From contig DIGJ01000037.1 in assembly GCA_002419585.1 (NCBI GenBank), forward strand, positions 1 to 64,000: a DNA stretch of 64,000 nt, in the 5' to 3' direction. Under the pieces are notes generated by a model. The model made no database searches and was not told the DNA's origin. It worked only from the letters and a program-made list of their open reading frames with translations. The translations under genes and the position numbers were made by a program. The DNA comes from Lachnoclostridium sp. UBA5725. Its GTDB lineage: Bacteria; Bacillota; Clostridia; Lachnospirales; Lachnospiraceae. Of this stretch, positions 1-8,229 are shown one piece after another (within the stretch, counting starts at the first letter, position 1; the number at the start of each line of letters is the position of its first letter).

Positions 1-174
1 TTTTTTACTGTGTTTGGGTACATCTTTGATTTCTCATCGATGCGTCCGTGAACAATCTATGTTGTTCATTTATGAACTTTCGTTCATTTGAAATTCTTTT
101 AGAATTTTCAAGGTTGTTTCACTGTTCAATTATCAAGGTTCTTGTCTGTTTCTTCTCTCAAAGTCAGCTTATTT
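1..174 (-). other. Leader region of an rRNA operon (16S gene outside window)
   Basis: Read on the minus strand, this stretch follows a strong promoter and carries phrases such as CTTGATAATTGAACAGTGAA and CCTTGAAAATTC that are typical of clostridial rRNA leaders and spacers, where they take part in processing stems. There is no open reading frame of note. The inference is that a 16S-23S-5S operon is transcribed leftwards from here and that its mature 16S end lies beyond position 1. Confidence 0.7.
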
Positions 175-203
175 AGTTTAACATGCTTTTTTGTGCTTGT
201 CAA
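175..203 (-). promoter_or_regulatory. Strong sigma-A type promoter, probably for rRNA operon
   Basis: On the minus strand there is a perfect -35 TTGACA (198-203), a 17-base spacer and a -10 TAAACT (175-180). The spacing is ideal and the DNA upstream is A/T-rich, which suits an UP element. It points leftwards out of the window into an rRNA-like leader, so it most likely drives an rRNA operon. The two tRNA-Ser genes upstream have a separate promoter. Confidence 0.75.
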
Positions 204-250
204 CACTTTTTTTAATAAATTTTCGAATTGTTTGAAACAATTTGAAAAAA

Positions 251-339
251 CGGAGAAGGAGGGATTTGAACCCTCGCGCCGCTATTAACGACCTGCACCC
301 TTTCCAGGGGTGTCCCTTCAGCCTCTTGGGTACTTCTCC
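251..339 (-). tRNA. tRNA-Ser (anticodon GGA)
   Basis: The minus strand folds as a class II tRNA with a long variable arm. The acceptor stem is GGAGAAG/CTTCTCC with discriminator G, the T arm contains GGTTCAAATCC, and the anticodon loop CTGGAAA gives anticodon GGA, reading UCC/UCU serine codons. The CCA tail is not encoded. Confidence 0.93.
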
Positions 340-380
340 AATTTGCCTGAATTTCTTCAGTATTAGCTTGTTTTCATCAA

Positions 381-408
381 TAAAACCACCAAAGTAATGG
401 TGGTTTTA
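381..408. other. Hairpin between the two tRNA-Ser genes
   Basis: Arms TAAAACCACC and GGTGGTTTTA (10 bp, perfect) enclose an 8-base loop. No clear run of T follows on either strand, so it may be a processing stem or a weak terminator downstream of tRNA-Ser(UGA) rather than a standard intrinsic terminator. Confidence 0.5.
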
Positions 409-414
409 TATAAA

Positions 415-500
415 CGGAGAAGGTGGGATTCGAACCCACGGCCCCTTACGGAGTCACCGGTTTTCAAGACCGGCTCCTTAAACCACTCGGACACCTCTCC
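415..500 (-). tRNA. tRNA-Ser (anticodon UGA)
   Basis: The minus strand forms a class II tRNA: acceptor GGAGAGG paired with CTTCTCC, discriminator G, a T arm with GGTTCGAATCC, a long variable arm and the anticodon stem-loop CGGTCTTGAAAACCG, giving anticodon TGA for serine UCA codons. It is followed 75 bases downstream by tRNA-Ser(GGA) on the same strand, and a near-consensus promoter lies just upstream, so the two are probably cotranscribed. Confidence 0.94.
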
Positions 501-515
501 TTACGTTGCTTAGCT

Positions 516-544
516 AGTATAGCATTCTGATAAGCATCTGTCAA
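516..544 (-). promoter_or_regulatory. Promoter of the tRNA-Ser pair
   Basis: On the minus strand -35 TTGACA (539-544), a 17-base spacer and -10 TATACT (516-521) lie 16 bases before the tRNA-Ser(UGA) 5' end. Near-consensus hexamers and ideal spacing fit a stable-RNA promoter. Confidence 0.8.
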
Positions 545-667
545 CCACTTTTTGTATAAATTTTGTATAAAATATATACAGTTCCAATTTTGCATGTTCT
601 AACCATGCTACGGTAGCTATATTGCCACTATTATTTATCGTTTTACCCATTCTTTTGATCGCAGAAT

Positions 668-1348
668 TTACTCCAACAAGGTTTCAGCAATTATAATATC
701 CTCTGTAGTTGTAATCTTTATATTACGATAACTCGTCTTTACCAATTGAACGGAATGGTTCCCATACTTTTCCAGTACCATTGCATCATCTGTTACTTCT
801 TTTATTGTAGCGTTCATTAATGTATCATAAGCTTTTTTTATCAATGAATATGAAAATACCTGTGGAGTCTGTACCAGCCACACATTATCTCGATTCGGCG
901 TTTCAATCACTTGATTCTTATCGTCAACAATCTTGATTGTATCCTTTACTGGCATTCCTGCAACACAGGCATCGCACTTCTTTACTTCTAATAAAAGGGC
1001 TTCTATTTCCTCTTTCGTAATAAATGGCCTTGCACCATCATGTATAAATACATAATCACTTTCATTTGTTGCCAACAATCCACTATATACAGAATCGTAG
1101 CGTTCTTTTCCGCCCGCCACTATATCAATTACTTTCGTAAAACCAAATTTATTTATAATCTCTTCCTGACAGTATGGTATTTCATTTTCTGCTGTCACAA
1201 CAATAATTTCATCGATACTGCTCTCCTCAAATGCTTTTATCGAATAATATAAAATTGGTTTATTCCCAATTTCTAAATACTGCTTTGGTATTTCTGACTG
1301 CATTCTTTTCCCTTTTCCTGCTGCCAAAATAATTGCTGTCGTTTTCAT
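668..1348 (-). CDS. ispD: 2-C-methyl-D-erythritol 4-phosphate cytidylyltransferase
   Basis: Cytosolic enzyme of the non-mevalonate isoprenoid pathway, transferring CMP from CTP to methylerythritol 4-phosphate. At 226 aa it has the usual family length. The N terminus carries the nucleotide-binding signature AAGKGKRM (residues 9-16) followed by PKQYLEIGNKPI; the central HDGARPF is the second family motif, and VTDDAMVLE lies near the C terminus. A related cytidylyltransferase, TarI, occurs near 12.5 kb, but its context is teichoic acid; this copy sits beside tsaD and rnz, so IspD is the better call. An AGGAAG-type ribosome binding site precedes the ATG. It is the last gene of the leftward housekeeping cluster. 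Confidence 0.9.
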   Translation of the reverse strand: MKTTAIILAAGKGKRMQSEIPKQYLEIGNKPILYYSIKAFEESSIDEIIVVTAENEIPYCQEEIINKFGFTKVIDIVAGGKERYDSVYSGLLATNESDYVFIHDGARPFITKEEIEALLLEVKKCDACVAGMPVKDTIKIVDDKNQVIETPNRDNVWLVQTPQVFSYSLIKKAYDTLMNATIKEVTDDAMVLEKYGNHSVQLVKTSYRNIKITTTEDIIIAETLLE

Positions 1349-1390
1349 ACAACTTCCTACTTCCTTATTTTCTCAAGTATATGGATGAAA

Positions 1391-2416
1391 TTATATTCTT
1401 TGTCCAATTTTCAGATTTGGTACTGCATTTAAGTCAAGTCCGTGCCTTGTTCCATTCATATACTCATAGTATCCGGCTACTGCAATCATTGCAGCATTAT
1501 CCGTACAAAAAATAGGCGACGGATAATAAAGGCTTAACTTATTCTTTTCACAGGTAGCCTTCATCCCATCTCGAAGTGCGGAATTGGATGCGACTCCACC
1601 TGCGAGTGCTATTTTATCCATTTTATATTCTTTTGCTGCTTGTATGGTTTTGTTTACTAATACATCAACTACGGAATCCTGAAATGCCACTGCTATATCC
1701 GCTGGAACGATTTCTTCCCCTTTCATTTTACAGCCATTGATATGATTTAATACTGCCGATTTAACACCGCTAAAACTAAAATCAAATTCTGCTCCATTTA
1801 CCTGGGCACGCGGAAATTTGATTGCATCTTTCATTCCTTCTTTTGCTAACTTATCTATTTTAGGTCCACCAGGGTAACCTAATCCAATTGCCCGGGCAAC
1901 CTTATCAAATGCTTCACCAGCGGCATCATCTCTCGTTCTTCCAATAATTTGATATTTTCCATAATCATTAACTAGCACTAGATGTGTGTGCCCACCCGAT
2001 ACGATTAAGCACAAAAATGGTGGTTCCAATTCCAAATGTTCAATATAATTAGCTGATACATGTCCTTCAATATGGTGCACCCCTACTAATGGTATGTTTG
2101 CTGCATAACTAATGGCTTTTGCTTCTGCAACTCCAACTAAAAGTGCTCCCACTAAACCAGGTCCATATGTAACAGCGATTGCATCGATATCTTCTAATGT
2201 TACCTTTGCTTCTTCTAATGCCTCCTCAATGACCTGATTAATTTTTTCAATATGCTTTCTGGAAGCGATTTCAGGCACAACCCCTCCATATAATTTGTGT
2301 AGTTCAATTTGAGACGAGATCACATTTGATAAAACAGTACGTCCATTTTTCACAACGGATGCAGCCGTTTCATCACACGAGCTTTCAATTCCTAATATTA
2401 ATATATCTTTTTCCAT
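1391..2416 (-). CDS. tsaD: tRNA N6-adenosine threonylcarbamoyltransferase
   Basis: Catalytic subunit that, with TsaB and TsaE (both encoded at 4.8-6.0 kb on the same strand), transfers threonylcarbamoyl from TC-AMP to A37 of ANN-decoding tRNAs. The ASKHA fold starts with LGIESSCDETAASVV (residues 8-22). The metal-binding HHIEGH motif is near residues 111-116, followed by VSGGHTHLV and the C-terminal ALAGGVASNSALR and CTDNAAMIA segments. The 341 aa length matches bacterial TsaD. The ribosome binding site is weak (AGGTG), but no better start exists. Confidence 0.95.
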   Translation of the reverse strand: MEKDILILGIESSCDETAASVVKNGRTVLSNVISSQIELHKLYGGVVPEIASRKHIEKINQVIEEALEEAKVTLEDIDAIAVTYGPGLVGALLVGVAEAKAISYAANIPLVGVHHIEGHVSANYIEHLELEPPFLCLIVSGGHTHLVLVNDYGKYQIIGRTRDDAAGEAFDKVARAIGLGYPGGPKIDKLAKEGMKDAIKFPRAQVNGAEFDFSFSGVKSAVLNHINGCKMKGEEIVPADIAVAFQDSVVDVLVNKTIQAAKEYKMDKIALAGGVASNSALRDGMKATCEKNKLSLYYPSPIFCTDNAAMIAVAGYYEYMNGTRHGLDLNAVPNLKIGQRI

Positions 2417-2494
2417 TCTGACACCTATCTTTTCTATTATAAATCATTCTTGGCTAAATATTCTCCAGCCGAAATTTTATTTATCCCAGTTTAT

Positions 2495-3088
2495 TTATTC
2501 CAAATCTTCTCCGCTTGTTAATTGCCAATTGAGTATCTTCCACCTTCCATCTTTACTTTTACGAAGCAAAAACTCTTCGTATGTTTTTGTAAGACTTTTT
2601 TTGCTTCCGGACTTTTGGATGAGAAACGAAATCTTTAATGTTGCATACTTTTCTTTCTTAATTGTTCCATACTTCGTATCGCTATCAAGTTGTACATCAT
2701 AACTACTAATTCGTTCTTCATTATCATGATATGACGTTATATCAGCCAACAGATTCTTCTTATGCGATTCACTCTCATTATTTTCCAGTAGTTTATCGTC
2801 AAAAAGAAGCCGAAGTTGATCGGCTAGTTGTTCAAATTGTTCTTCTGTCATCTCATCATTATACAGGCACTGCGTAATTCTACAATATAGCTTCAATACT
2901 TCTCTTGGCGTTCCTGGATAATTACTTTCAATATCTTTCTTTACTAATTTTTCAACTTCTGTTTTTGGTGTATCGTCACTTTGGGACTGTCCATTCTTTG
3001 TCATACTGTAAAAGCTCAATATTACCAGTATTGACAAAATAGACATGGTTACAACTGTAAACACTACTGTTCGATGAGTTTTTTTCAT
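2495..3088 (-). CDS. Membrane-anchored hypothetical protein
   Basis: A 197 aa protein with a short basic N terminus, one hydrophobic segment (about residues 8-28) and a hydrophilic remainder, consistent with a single-pass protein whose soluble domain is outside the membrane. It has no cysteine motif for lipidation at the expected position. The region around residues 55-110 is acidic and helical-looking; the last third (about 130-190) looks like a small alpha/beta domain of SnoaL/NTF2 style, ending near WKILNWQL, but this is an impression, not an assignment. It lies between tsaD and rnz, with a good GGGAGG ribosome binding site. Function unknown. Confidence 0.7.
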   Translation of the reverse strand: MKKTHRTVVFTVVTMSILSILVILSFYSMTKNGQSQSDDTPKTEVEKLVKKDIESNYPGTPREVLKLYCRITQCLYNDEMTEEQFEQLADQLRLLFDDKLLENNESESHKKNLLADITSYHDNEERISSYDVQLDSDTKYGTIKKEKYATLKISFLIQKSGSKKSLTKTYEEFLLRKSKDGRWKILNWQLTSGEDLE

Positions 3089-3107
3089 ACAGGTCCCTCC
3101 CTTGTCA

Positions 3108-4022
3108 TCATTCCTCTTTCAAGAAATCCAATGTTACGCTCTTTCCGTCTTTTCCTATTTTTGTATTATCATATATCTTACGCGTATCTCGCAAGAAAAT
3201 ATCCGGTTTTATTAGAGATGGACTAAAGTGGGTAAGCCACATTTCTGTAACTTCTGCTTTTTTTGCTATGTGCGCAGCTTCATAAAATGTCATATGCTTA
3301 TATTCTTTTGCTTTTGCTGCTTTTTCTGGTTCTCCATACATCCCTTCACATATAAATAAATCTGCCTTATTCGCATTTTCTACAATTGCTTTCACTGGTC
3401 TTGTGTCCGTACAATAAGTCACTTTAATTCCTTTTCTATTAGGTCCAAGTACCATGTCTTGTGTATAGGTTTTTCCATCTAGTGTAACGGTTTCCCCTTT
3501 TTGCAGACGATTCCATGCCATTTGGGGCACTTCGTTTTCCGCTGCTTTTTCTGGCAAAAATCTTCCAGCTCTTGCAACTTCTATATTATATCCATAGCAT
3601 ACCACATTATGGTTTACTTTAAATGCTTTTATTATATAATCATTGATACAAATTTCTTGAAAGTTACCATCTAGTTCGATAAATTGAATTTGAAACGGCA
3701 GTTCAGGTGCTATCACTCGAAGCGAATTCACTACTCGTTCAAGTCCTTTTGGTCCTATCAATGTTACCGGTTCACTTCGATCAGCATTACCCATAGAAAG
3801 CAATAGGCCAGGCAGACCGCTAATGTGATCTCCATGATAATGTGTAAAACAAATGATATCAATTGGATGAAAGCTCCATCCTTTCTCTTTGATTGCAATC
3901 TGCGTTCCCTCACCACAGTCAATCAAAAGACTACTTCCGTTCAAACGTGTCATAAGAGAAGTAAGCCATCTTTCTGGGAGTGGCATCATACCCCCTGTTC
4001 CTAATAAACATACATCTAACAT
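3108..4022 (-). CDS. rnz: Ribonuclease Z
   Basis: Endonuclease that removes 3' trailers from tRNA precursors lacking an encoded CCA, as with the two tRNA-Ser genes here. The metallo-beta-lactamase fold is shown by the TGGMMP start, the zinc motif THYHGDH (about residues 61-67), an Asp in YCTDTRPV and the C-terminal LTHFSP histidine motif. The exosite-like segment lies between residues about 155 and 200. Its 304 aa are normal for the short form RNase Z. It is followed 19 bases downstream by the membrane-anchored hypothetical. Confidence 0.93.
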   Translation of the reverse strand: MLDVCLLGTGGMMPLPERWLTSLMTRLNGSSLLIDCGEGTQIAIKEKGWSFHPIDIICFTHYHGDHISGLPGLLLSMGNADRSEPVTLIGPKGLERVVNSLRVIAPELPFQIQFIELDGNFQEICINDYIIKAFKVNHNVVCYGYNIEVARAGRFLPEKAAENEVPQMAWNRLQKGETVTLDGKTYTQDMVLGPNRKGIKVTYCTDTRPVKAIVENANKADLFICEGMYGEPEKAAKAKEYKHMTFYEAAHIAKKAEVTEMWLTHFSPSLIKPDIFLRDTRKIYDNTKIGKDGKSVTLDFLKEE

Positions 4023-4044
4023 CTAATTTCCTTTCTGTCTGTAT

Positions 4045-4263
4045 CTAAACAACTTCCGTGACTTTCTTTTTCTTAATTGGAATCGCGAAAGTAGCAATCC
4101 ATTTATCATAACAATCTTCGCAAATTTGAAATGAGTGCAACTCAATATCCTTATTAGAAAAATAGCCCCATTCTTTTGTTACTTCCAAAAAATCTTCTTT
4201 CATGAAACCATTTTCTTTTTTTACTTCTTTCCCGCAAACATTGCATTGCACAAATTCTTCCAT
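4045..4263 (-). CDS. Small zinc-ribbon-like protein
   Basis: A 72 aa protein with two CxxC pairs (CNVCG near residues 7-11 and CEDC around 49-52), which would bind one zinc ion. The chosen ATG at 4263 has an excellent GGAGGAG ribosome binding site 6 bases upstream; a GTG at 4302 would add 13 residues but lacks such a site. The C terminus is lysine-rich. It sits between rimI and rnz, all on the minus strand. The function is unknown; it could bind nucleic acid or be a structural zinc knuckle. Confidence 0.7.
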   Translation of the reverse strand: MEEFVQCNVCGKEVKKENGFMKEDFLEVTKEWGYFSNKDIELHSFQICEDCYDKWIATFAIPIKKKKVTEVV

Positions 4264-4306
4264 TCTTTTCTCCTCCGTCATAAATAAGCCTGTTTTCTTC
4301 ACCTTA

Positions 4307-4768
4307 TTATATCAGTGCAGATTCTTCTTTCCTAGAGGTAATTACTGTCATAATGACCGCATCTTCCTGTGGTTTTTCATAAAACCCCGGCCGTATTCCA
4401 ACCTTTACAAACCCAAATTTGTCATATAACTTAATGGCAATTTCATTGCTTTTTCGAACTTCTAATGTGAACTGTTCTATTTGTTTTGCTCTACCTTCCT
4501 GAAAAAGAAACTGAAGTATTTTGCCTCCGACTCCTTGGTTACGATTCTGCTTCTTAACCGCTATGTTATTAATTTGCCCTTCATTTGCGATTACCCAAAC
4601 CCCACAATATCCAATTACAGAATCATTCTCTACTGCAACAAGATAGATATTATCCTTTACCAAAAGAGAATCCAAAATACTTTGATATGACCAAGGCATT
4701 GAAAAAGTTTCATTTTCTAAAGCACATACCTGTTCCAAATCCTCTAGTTTCATTCTTCTTACGATCAT
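4307..4768 (-). CDS. rimI: Ribosomal-protein-alanine N-acetyltransferase (RimI-like GNAT)
   Basis: N-terminal acetyltransferase of the GNAT fold, expected to acetylate the N terminus of ribosomal protein S18. Seen in sequence: 153 aa, the FSMPWS segment near residues 22-27, the acetyl-CoA P-loop NRNQGVGG (about 75-82) and LEVRKSNEIAIKLYDKFGF typical of RimI. Its start overlaps the tsaB stop by 4 bases, implying translational coupling. RimI next to the TsaB/TsaE/TsaD set is a conserved bacterial arrangement. Confidence 0.9.
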   Translation of the reverse strand: MIVRRMKLEDLEQVCALENETFSMPWSYQSILDSLLVKDNIYLVAVENDSVIGYCGVWVIANEGQINNIAVKKQNRNQGVGGKILQFLFQEGRAKQIEQFTLEVRKSNEIAIKLYDKFGFVKVGIRPGFYEKPQEDAVIMTVITSRKEESALI

Positions 4769-5481
4769 GACAAATTACTTTCTGACAGTTTCTCTTTTCT
4801 TTCTCGTTCTGCTTGTGAAAGTCTTAGATAATCTGGTTTATGATCAGCTGCCGTTTCTATCTTGCCTGCTTGATATAAAACTTCCGCACGGCTGCAGACA
4901 GCACCAGCTTTTTGGATTGCCATATGCGGGAGGGCAAATGCAAACTCACTTAGCATTTCTTGCTCAATTATTTCTTTATAAACGGGCACCCCATCACCTA
5001 AAAAAACAACCTTCCGGTTCAATGTATTTAATTCAGATATTAAATCTTTTATTTCAACTGCTTTTTGATTGGAAATAATATTGAAGTTGTTACCCTTGAA
5101 TTCGTAAATTCCAGTATATACCTGATTTCTTCTAGCATCCATAATCGGACAAATCAAGTCACTTGTTCCATATAGATTATAAGCTAGTCCTTCTACTGTA
5201 GGCACTGGGATAATTGGCTTTTTTAAAGCCAGCCCTAACCCTTTTGCGGTAGAAGATCCAATTCGAAGCCCTGTAAACGAACCCGGCCCCGCTGATACAG
5301 CAATTGCATCAATTTCTTTTAAATCAAAGGAAGTCATTTGGACTATTTCATCTATCATTGGTAATAACGTTTGGGAATGTGTCTTTTTTAAATTTGTTGT
5401 GTACTCTGCGACCATAATACCATCTATAACAAGAGAAACACTTGCAGCCAACCCTGAGCTGTCTATTCCTAATAATTTCAT
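4765..5481 (-). CDS. tsaB: tRNA threonylcarbamoyladenosine biosynthesis protein TsaB
   Basis: Non-catalytic ASKHA-fold partner of TsaD in t6A formation. The N terminus LLGIDSSGLAASVSLV is the degenerate nucleotide-binding loop, and SAGPGSFTGLRIG (about residues 63-75) is the TsaB signature. The 238 aa length is typical of Gram-positive TsaB. It overlaps rimI by 4 bases and follows tsaE at 47 bases, so tsaE-tsaB-rimI behave as one transcription unit. Confidence 0.93.
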   Translation of the reverse strand: MKLLGIDSSGLAASVSLVIDGIMVAEYTTNLKKTHSQTLLPMIDEIVQMTSFDLKEIDAIAVSAGPGSFTGLRIGSSTAKGLGLALKKPIIPVPTVEGLAYNLYGTSDLICPIMDARRNQVYTGIYEFKGNNFNIISNQKAVEIKDLISELNTLNRKVVFLGDGVPVYKEIIEQEMLSEFAFALPHMAIQKAGAVCSRAEVLYQAGKIETAADHKPDYLRLSQAERERKEKLSESNLS

Positions 5482-5528
5482 TTTTTATGCCTTTCAATCT
5501 TTAATATATTATAGAATATGAATATAAG

Positions 5529-5963
5529 TTATTTTATACAGGTGTGAGTAATCTTTCTGTAATCAAATCCCTTATCCAGATCTTTCGTAATTTCTATTTT
5601 CTGAGCATATTCCGGTATTAATTCTTCGATTCGATTTGCCCATTCAATCAAGCAGACACCGTCTCCATAAAAATAATCCTGATAGCTTATTTCTTCCATT
5701 TCTTCAATATCTCCAATTCGATAAACATCGAAATGATAAAATGGCATACGGCCATCATCGTATTGCTGCACAATGGTAAATGTTGGGCTACTTATGGGTT
5801 CTTCAATTTGAAGTCCACTCGCAAATCCCTGCGTAAACACAGTTTTACCAACACCCAAATCACCAATTAAGAGAAAGATGTCGCCTTTTTTTGCTTCCTC
5901 TCCTAATTTTTTACCATATGTGAACGTATCTTCCGCACTCATGCTTTCAATTTCTATTGTCAC
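5529..5963 (-). CDS. tsaE: tRNA threonylcarbamoyladenosine biosynthesis ATPase TsaE
   Basis: P-loop ATPase that binds TsaB-TsaD and is needed for cycles of t6A synthesis. Walker A is GDLGVGKT (about residues 34-41), followed by ISSPTFTIVQQY and YHFDVYRI, both family landmarks, and LIEWANRI toward the end. It is 144 aa, a usual length. The downstream order tsaB, rimI is conserved. Confidence 0.94.
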   Translation of the reverse strand: MTIEIESMSAEDTFTYGKKLGEEAKKGDIFLLIGDLGVGKTVFTQGFASGLQIEEPISSPTFTIVQQYDDGRMPFYHFDVYRIGDIEEMEEISYQDYFYGDGVCLIEWANRIEELIPEYAQKIEITKDLDKGFDYRKITHTCIK

Positions 5964-5973
5964 TGTTATTCAC

Positions 5974-6495
5974 CTATCTAGTCTGATTTAATTTATATGT
6001 GCCCTTTTCCATGTTTTCTTTCACTAGTTTACGGAAACTGTCTTTCGCGTCATTTATTTGTTCCTTTGGAATTACGTTTGCATTCAAAGTGCTCATATAA
6101 ACAAAGAATGCCTTTTTCGTCTCTACTATCTTTCGAACTTCTTTCCATTCGATCGTACTCGACTCACCGTTTTGGCTTACACTAATACCCTTTTTATTTA
6201 CCACATAATGCAAAGGATTTTGAAAAACAGGATTTCGTTTTATTTGGTTTCCTGCCTTTTGCAACATTTGCAAAGGTTGCAATACGGTAAATAAAGATGC
6301 CATTACGAATAGTATAAGTAGCTGAAATGGTTCTCCTTTATTGATGTTTAATATCAAAACTACTAAGGCTGCCAAACTTAATACAATACCAAAAATACCG
6401 GAAAAGCTTGTATAAAAATGCCGCATTAGAAAATGATACAAATCTTTCCATCCGACCTGTGTGTCAAATTTAATCTCGTTCATGCCTTCTCCCAT
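5974..6495 (-). CDS. YcxB-like membrane protein
   Basis: A 173 aa protein with two hydrophobic segments (about residues 34-52 and 57-75), separated by a short turn, then a soluble C-terminal domain of about 90 aa. The segment NPLHYVVNKKGISVSQNGESS and the following W-K-E pattern match the YcxB-like domain, whose function is unknown. A GGAGG ribosome binding site precedes the first ATG by 9 bases; a second ATG four codons in is possible. It is first in the minus-strand run that leads into tsaE. Confidence 0.65.
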   Translation of the reverse strand: MGEGMNEIKFDTQVGWKDLYHFLMRHFYTSFSGIFGIVLSLAALVVLILNINKGEPFQLLILFVMASLFTVLQPLQMLQKAGNQIKRNPVFQNPLHYVVNKKGISVSQNGESSTIEWKEVRKIVETKKAFFVYMSTLNANVIPKEQINDAKDSFRKLVKENMEKGTYKLNQTR

Positions 6496-6644
6496 CTGTC
6501 AATTCCTCCAACTTACCTTCGTTTCTTGCAATCATTATAACAGATTCTTCCTTTTGCGTAAAGAGGAGCCATAAAACCCTTTACACACGCAAGGGAATCG
6601 AATAGAATAACTATATAGTATTGGATGATAACAAGGAGGGTTAC

Positions 6645-7337
6645 ATGTCTATTTTCATGTCACAGCTTAATAGTTCAACCAGCATTGCATCTATTTCGAT
6701 TCGTTTACTGCTCGCTCTTGTTTGTGGTGGAGTCATCGGTTTTGAACGAGCTCGTCGAGGCCGGCCGGCCGGACTTCGTACCCATATTTTAGTTTGTATC
6801 GGTGCAACACTTGCTATGCTGACCAATCAATTTTTATACGAGGAAGGATTATCTACTGATGTTTCAAGAATGGGGGCACAAGTCATTAGTGGTGTTGGAT
6901 TTATCGGTGCCGGAACAATCCTGGTTACCGGACAGCATAAAGTAAAAGGACTTACTACTGCCGCAGCCCTATGGGCAAGTGCTTGCCTTGGTCTTACAAT
7001 TGGATGTGGTTTTTATAGCGCCGCTCTTGTTGGATTAATTTCCATTTGTATTGTAAACTACTTCCTCTATCGGCTTGATACCCCAATTCATTTGAACTCA
7101 CAGATTTCTTGTTTTTATATTGAATTTTCCGATATAAGTGCAATCCGATCCATGATTACCATTCTAAAAACAGAGCACATTACAGTTTCCGATTTAGAGC
7201 TTGTACAAACTACGAATGGCAACCACACTTCCGTCGGGGCCACACTAACAATTCATACGAATCGAAAAACAGTACATGATGAGATAACACTACTTTTAGA
7301 AGCGATTGATGGCGTTGAATTTGCAGATGAGATTTAA
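6645..7337 (+). CDS. MgtC/SapB family membrane protein
   Basis: Integral membrane protein of the MgtC family; in pathogens MgtC modulates the F1Fo ATPase and growth at low magnesium, but the role in this organism is unknown. The 230 aa include four to five membrane segments in the first 140 residues, the family motifs GFERARRGRPAGLRTH (about residues 33-48) and GVGFIGAGTI (about 83-92), then a C-terminal cytosolic ACT-like domain. The start at 6645 is chosen because AAGGAGG lies 5 bases before it; an ATG 24 bases earlier has no ribosome binding site. It is transcribed divergently from the YcxB-like gene. Confidence 0.88.
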   Translation: MSIFMSQLNSSTSIASISIRLLLALVCGGVIGFERARRGRPAGLRTHILVCIGATLAMLTNQFLYEEGLSTDVSRMGAQVISGVGFIGAGTILVTGQHKVKGLTTAAALWASACLGLTIGCGFYSAALVGLISICIVNYFLYRLDTPIHLNSQISCFYIEFSDISAIRSMITILKTEHITVSDLELVQTTNGNHTSVGATLTIHTNRKTVHDEITLLLEAIDGVEFADEI

Positions 7338-7339
7338 AA

Positions 7340-7388
7340 AAAATGGGCGGTCACAAATATTTTTCAATATTTTGTGGCAGCCCATTTT
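7340..7388. terminator. Bidirectional intrinsic terminator
   Basis: Arms AAAATGGGC..TCACAAATAT and ATATTTTGTGG..GCCCATTTT pair over about 20 bases around a small AT loop, with A/T runs on both flanks. It sits between convergent genes (MgtC-like on plus, Panacea gene on minus), so it can end transcripts from both sides. Confidence 0.85.
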
Positions 7389-7424
7389 ATAATTTATAAG
7401 TTCTTTACTGTTTCCATTTTGCAT

Positions 7425-8207
7425 CTACCAAGTGGACAATAACTTCCATTTTCTCGTTTCTGCAAATCGTGAATCAATATACTTCCATACATCCTCTGGT
7501 TTTAAAACCAAATATTCTTTGATTATCCATTGAAAATGCTTTTCAATGGTGTCATACGAGATGATTCTCTCATTCAACTTATTTCGCGAGATTCTCAGTC
7601 CGTCATTTTCCTCAATCATAATAGCATATAGCGTAGTATAACCATACCAACGAAACGCCTTCACGATTCCATCTAACAAATCTTTTTCTCTTTGGGATAA
7701 TCGATCATTTAATAGTTCCTGCGGAATAATGAGATCAGATAAAATAACATCCTTGAGCTCTTCATACGGAATTTTTCCATCCGTAATTTTGTACTCTCCC
7801 TCAAAAAGTAATTTGCCATACATGCCTAGATAGAACCCCTGTGAAAAATAAAGCAAGCACCGAAATCCTTCCACTGGGAGTAATCCCTCCCACTGATTCT
7901 TCATGTAATGAACAATTACGCTTGCCTTTGAAGAAATTACATAAGCATATAATGCCCGCAAGCTTTTTTGATAAGCAATTTGTGTAATATAATGCTTATT
8001 CTGATTTAGTATTTCATAGAAAGTATAGGGATTTTCTTTTATTAATATCAGTTTATCTGAATACTCTTTCGAAGGGATGTCTCCGTCTAAATAACGAATA
8101 ATCGTTGTTTCCCCCCAGCCAAGTAGTTTAGCAAGCGGTTTCTTTCCGATACAATACCGTTTTAATATCTCTTTGATTTCTTCTGGAGTGATTACTTGTG
8201 TTTTCAC
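7425..8207 (-). CDS. Panacea-domain (SocA/GepA-like) protein with N-terminal HTH
   Basis: The proposed 260 aa product starts at a GTG preceded 7 bases upstream by AGAAGGAGAG; an upstream ATG at 8243 would lie inside the previous gene and has no such site. The N-terminal 60 residues look like a small helix-turn-helix (AKLLGWGETTIIRYLDG), as found beside MqsA/XRE antitoxins. The middle holds a Panacea-like pattern (LLYFSQGFYLGMYGKLLFE, then PYEELK). Panacea domains (formerly DUF4065) are known as antitoxin modules that neutralise varied toxins. No toxin gene is visible next to it; it is the last gene of the teichoic-acid operon, 22 bases after the TagF-like gene. Function here is therefore open. 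Confidence 0.65.
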   Translation of the reverse strand: MKTQVITPEEIKEILKRYCIGKKPLAKLLGWGETTIIRYLDGDIPSKEYSDKLILIKENPYTFYEILNQNKHYITQIAYQKSLRALYAYVISSKASVIVHYMKNQWEGLLPVEGFRCLLYFSQGFYLGMYGKLLFEGEYKITDGKIPYEELKDVILSDLIIPQELLNDRLSQREKDLLDGIVKAFRWYGYTTLYAIMIEENDGLRISRNKLNERIISYDTIEKHFQWIIKEYLVLKPEDVWKYIDSRFAETRKWKLLSTW

Positions 8208-8229
8208 GCATTCCTCTCCTTCTAACTGC

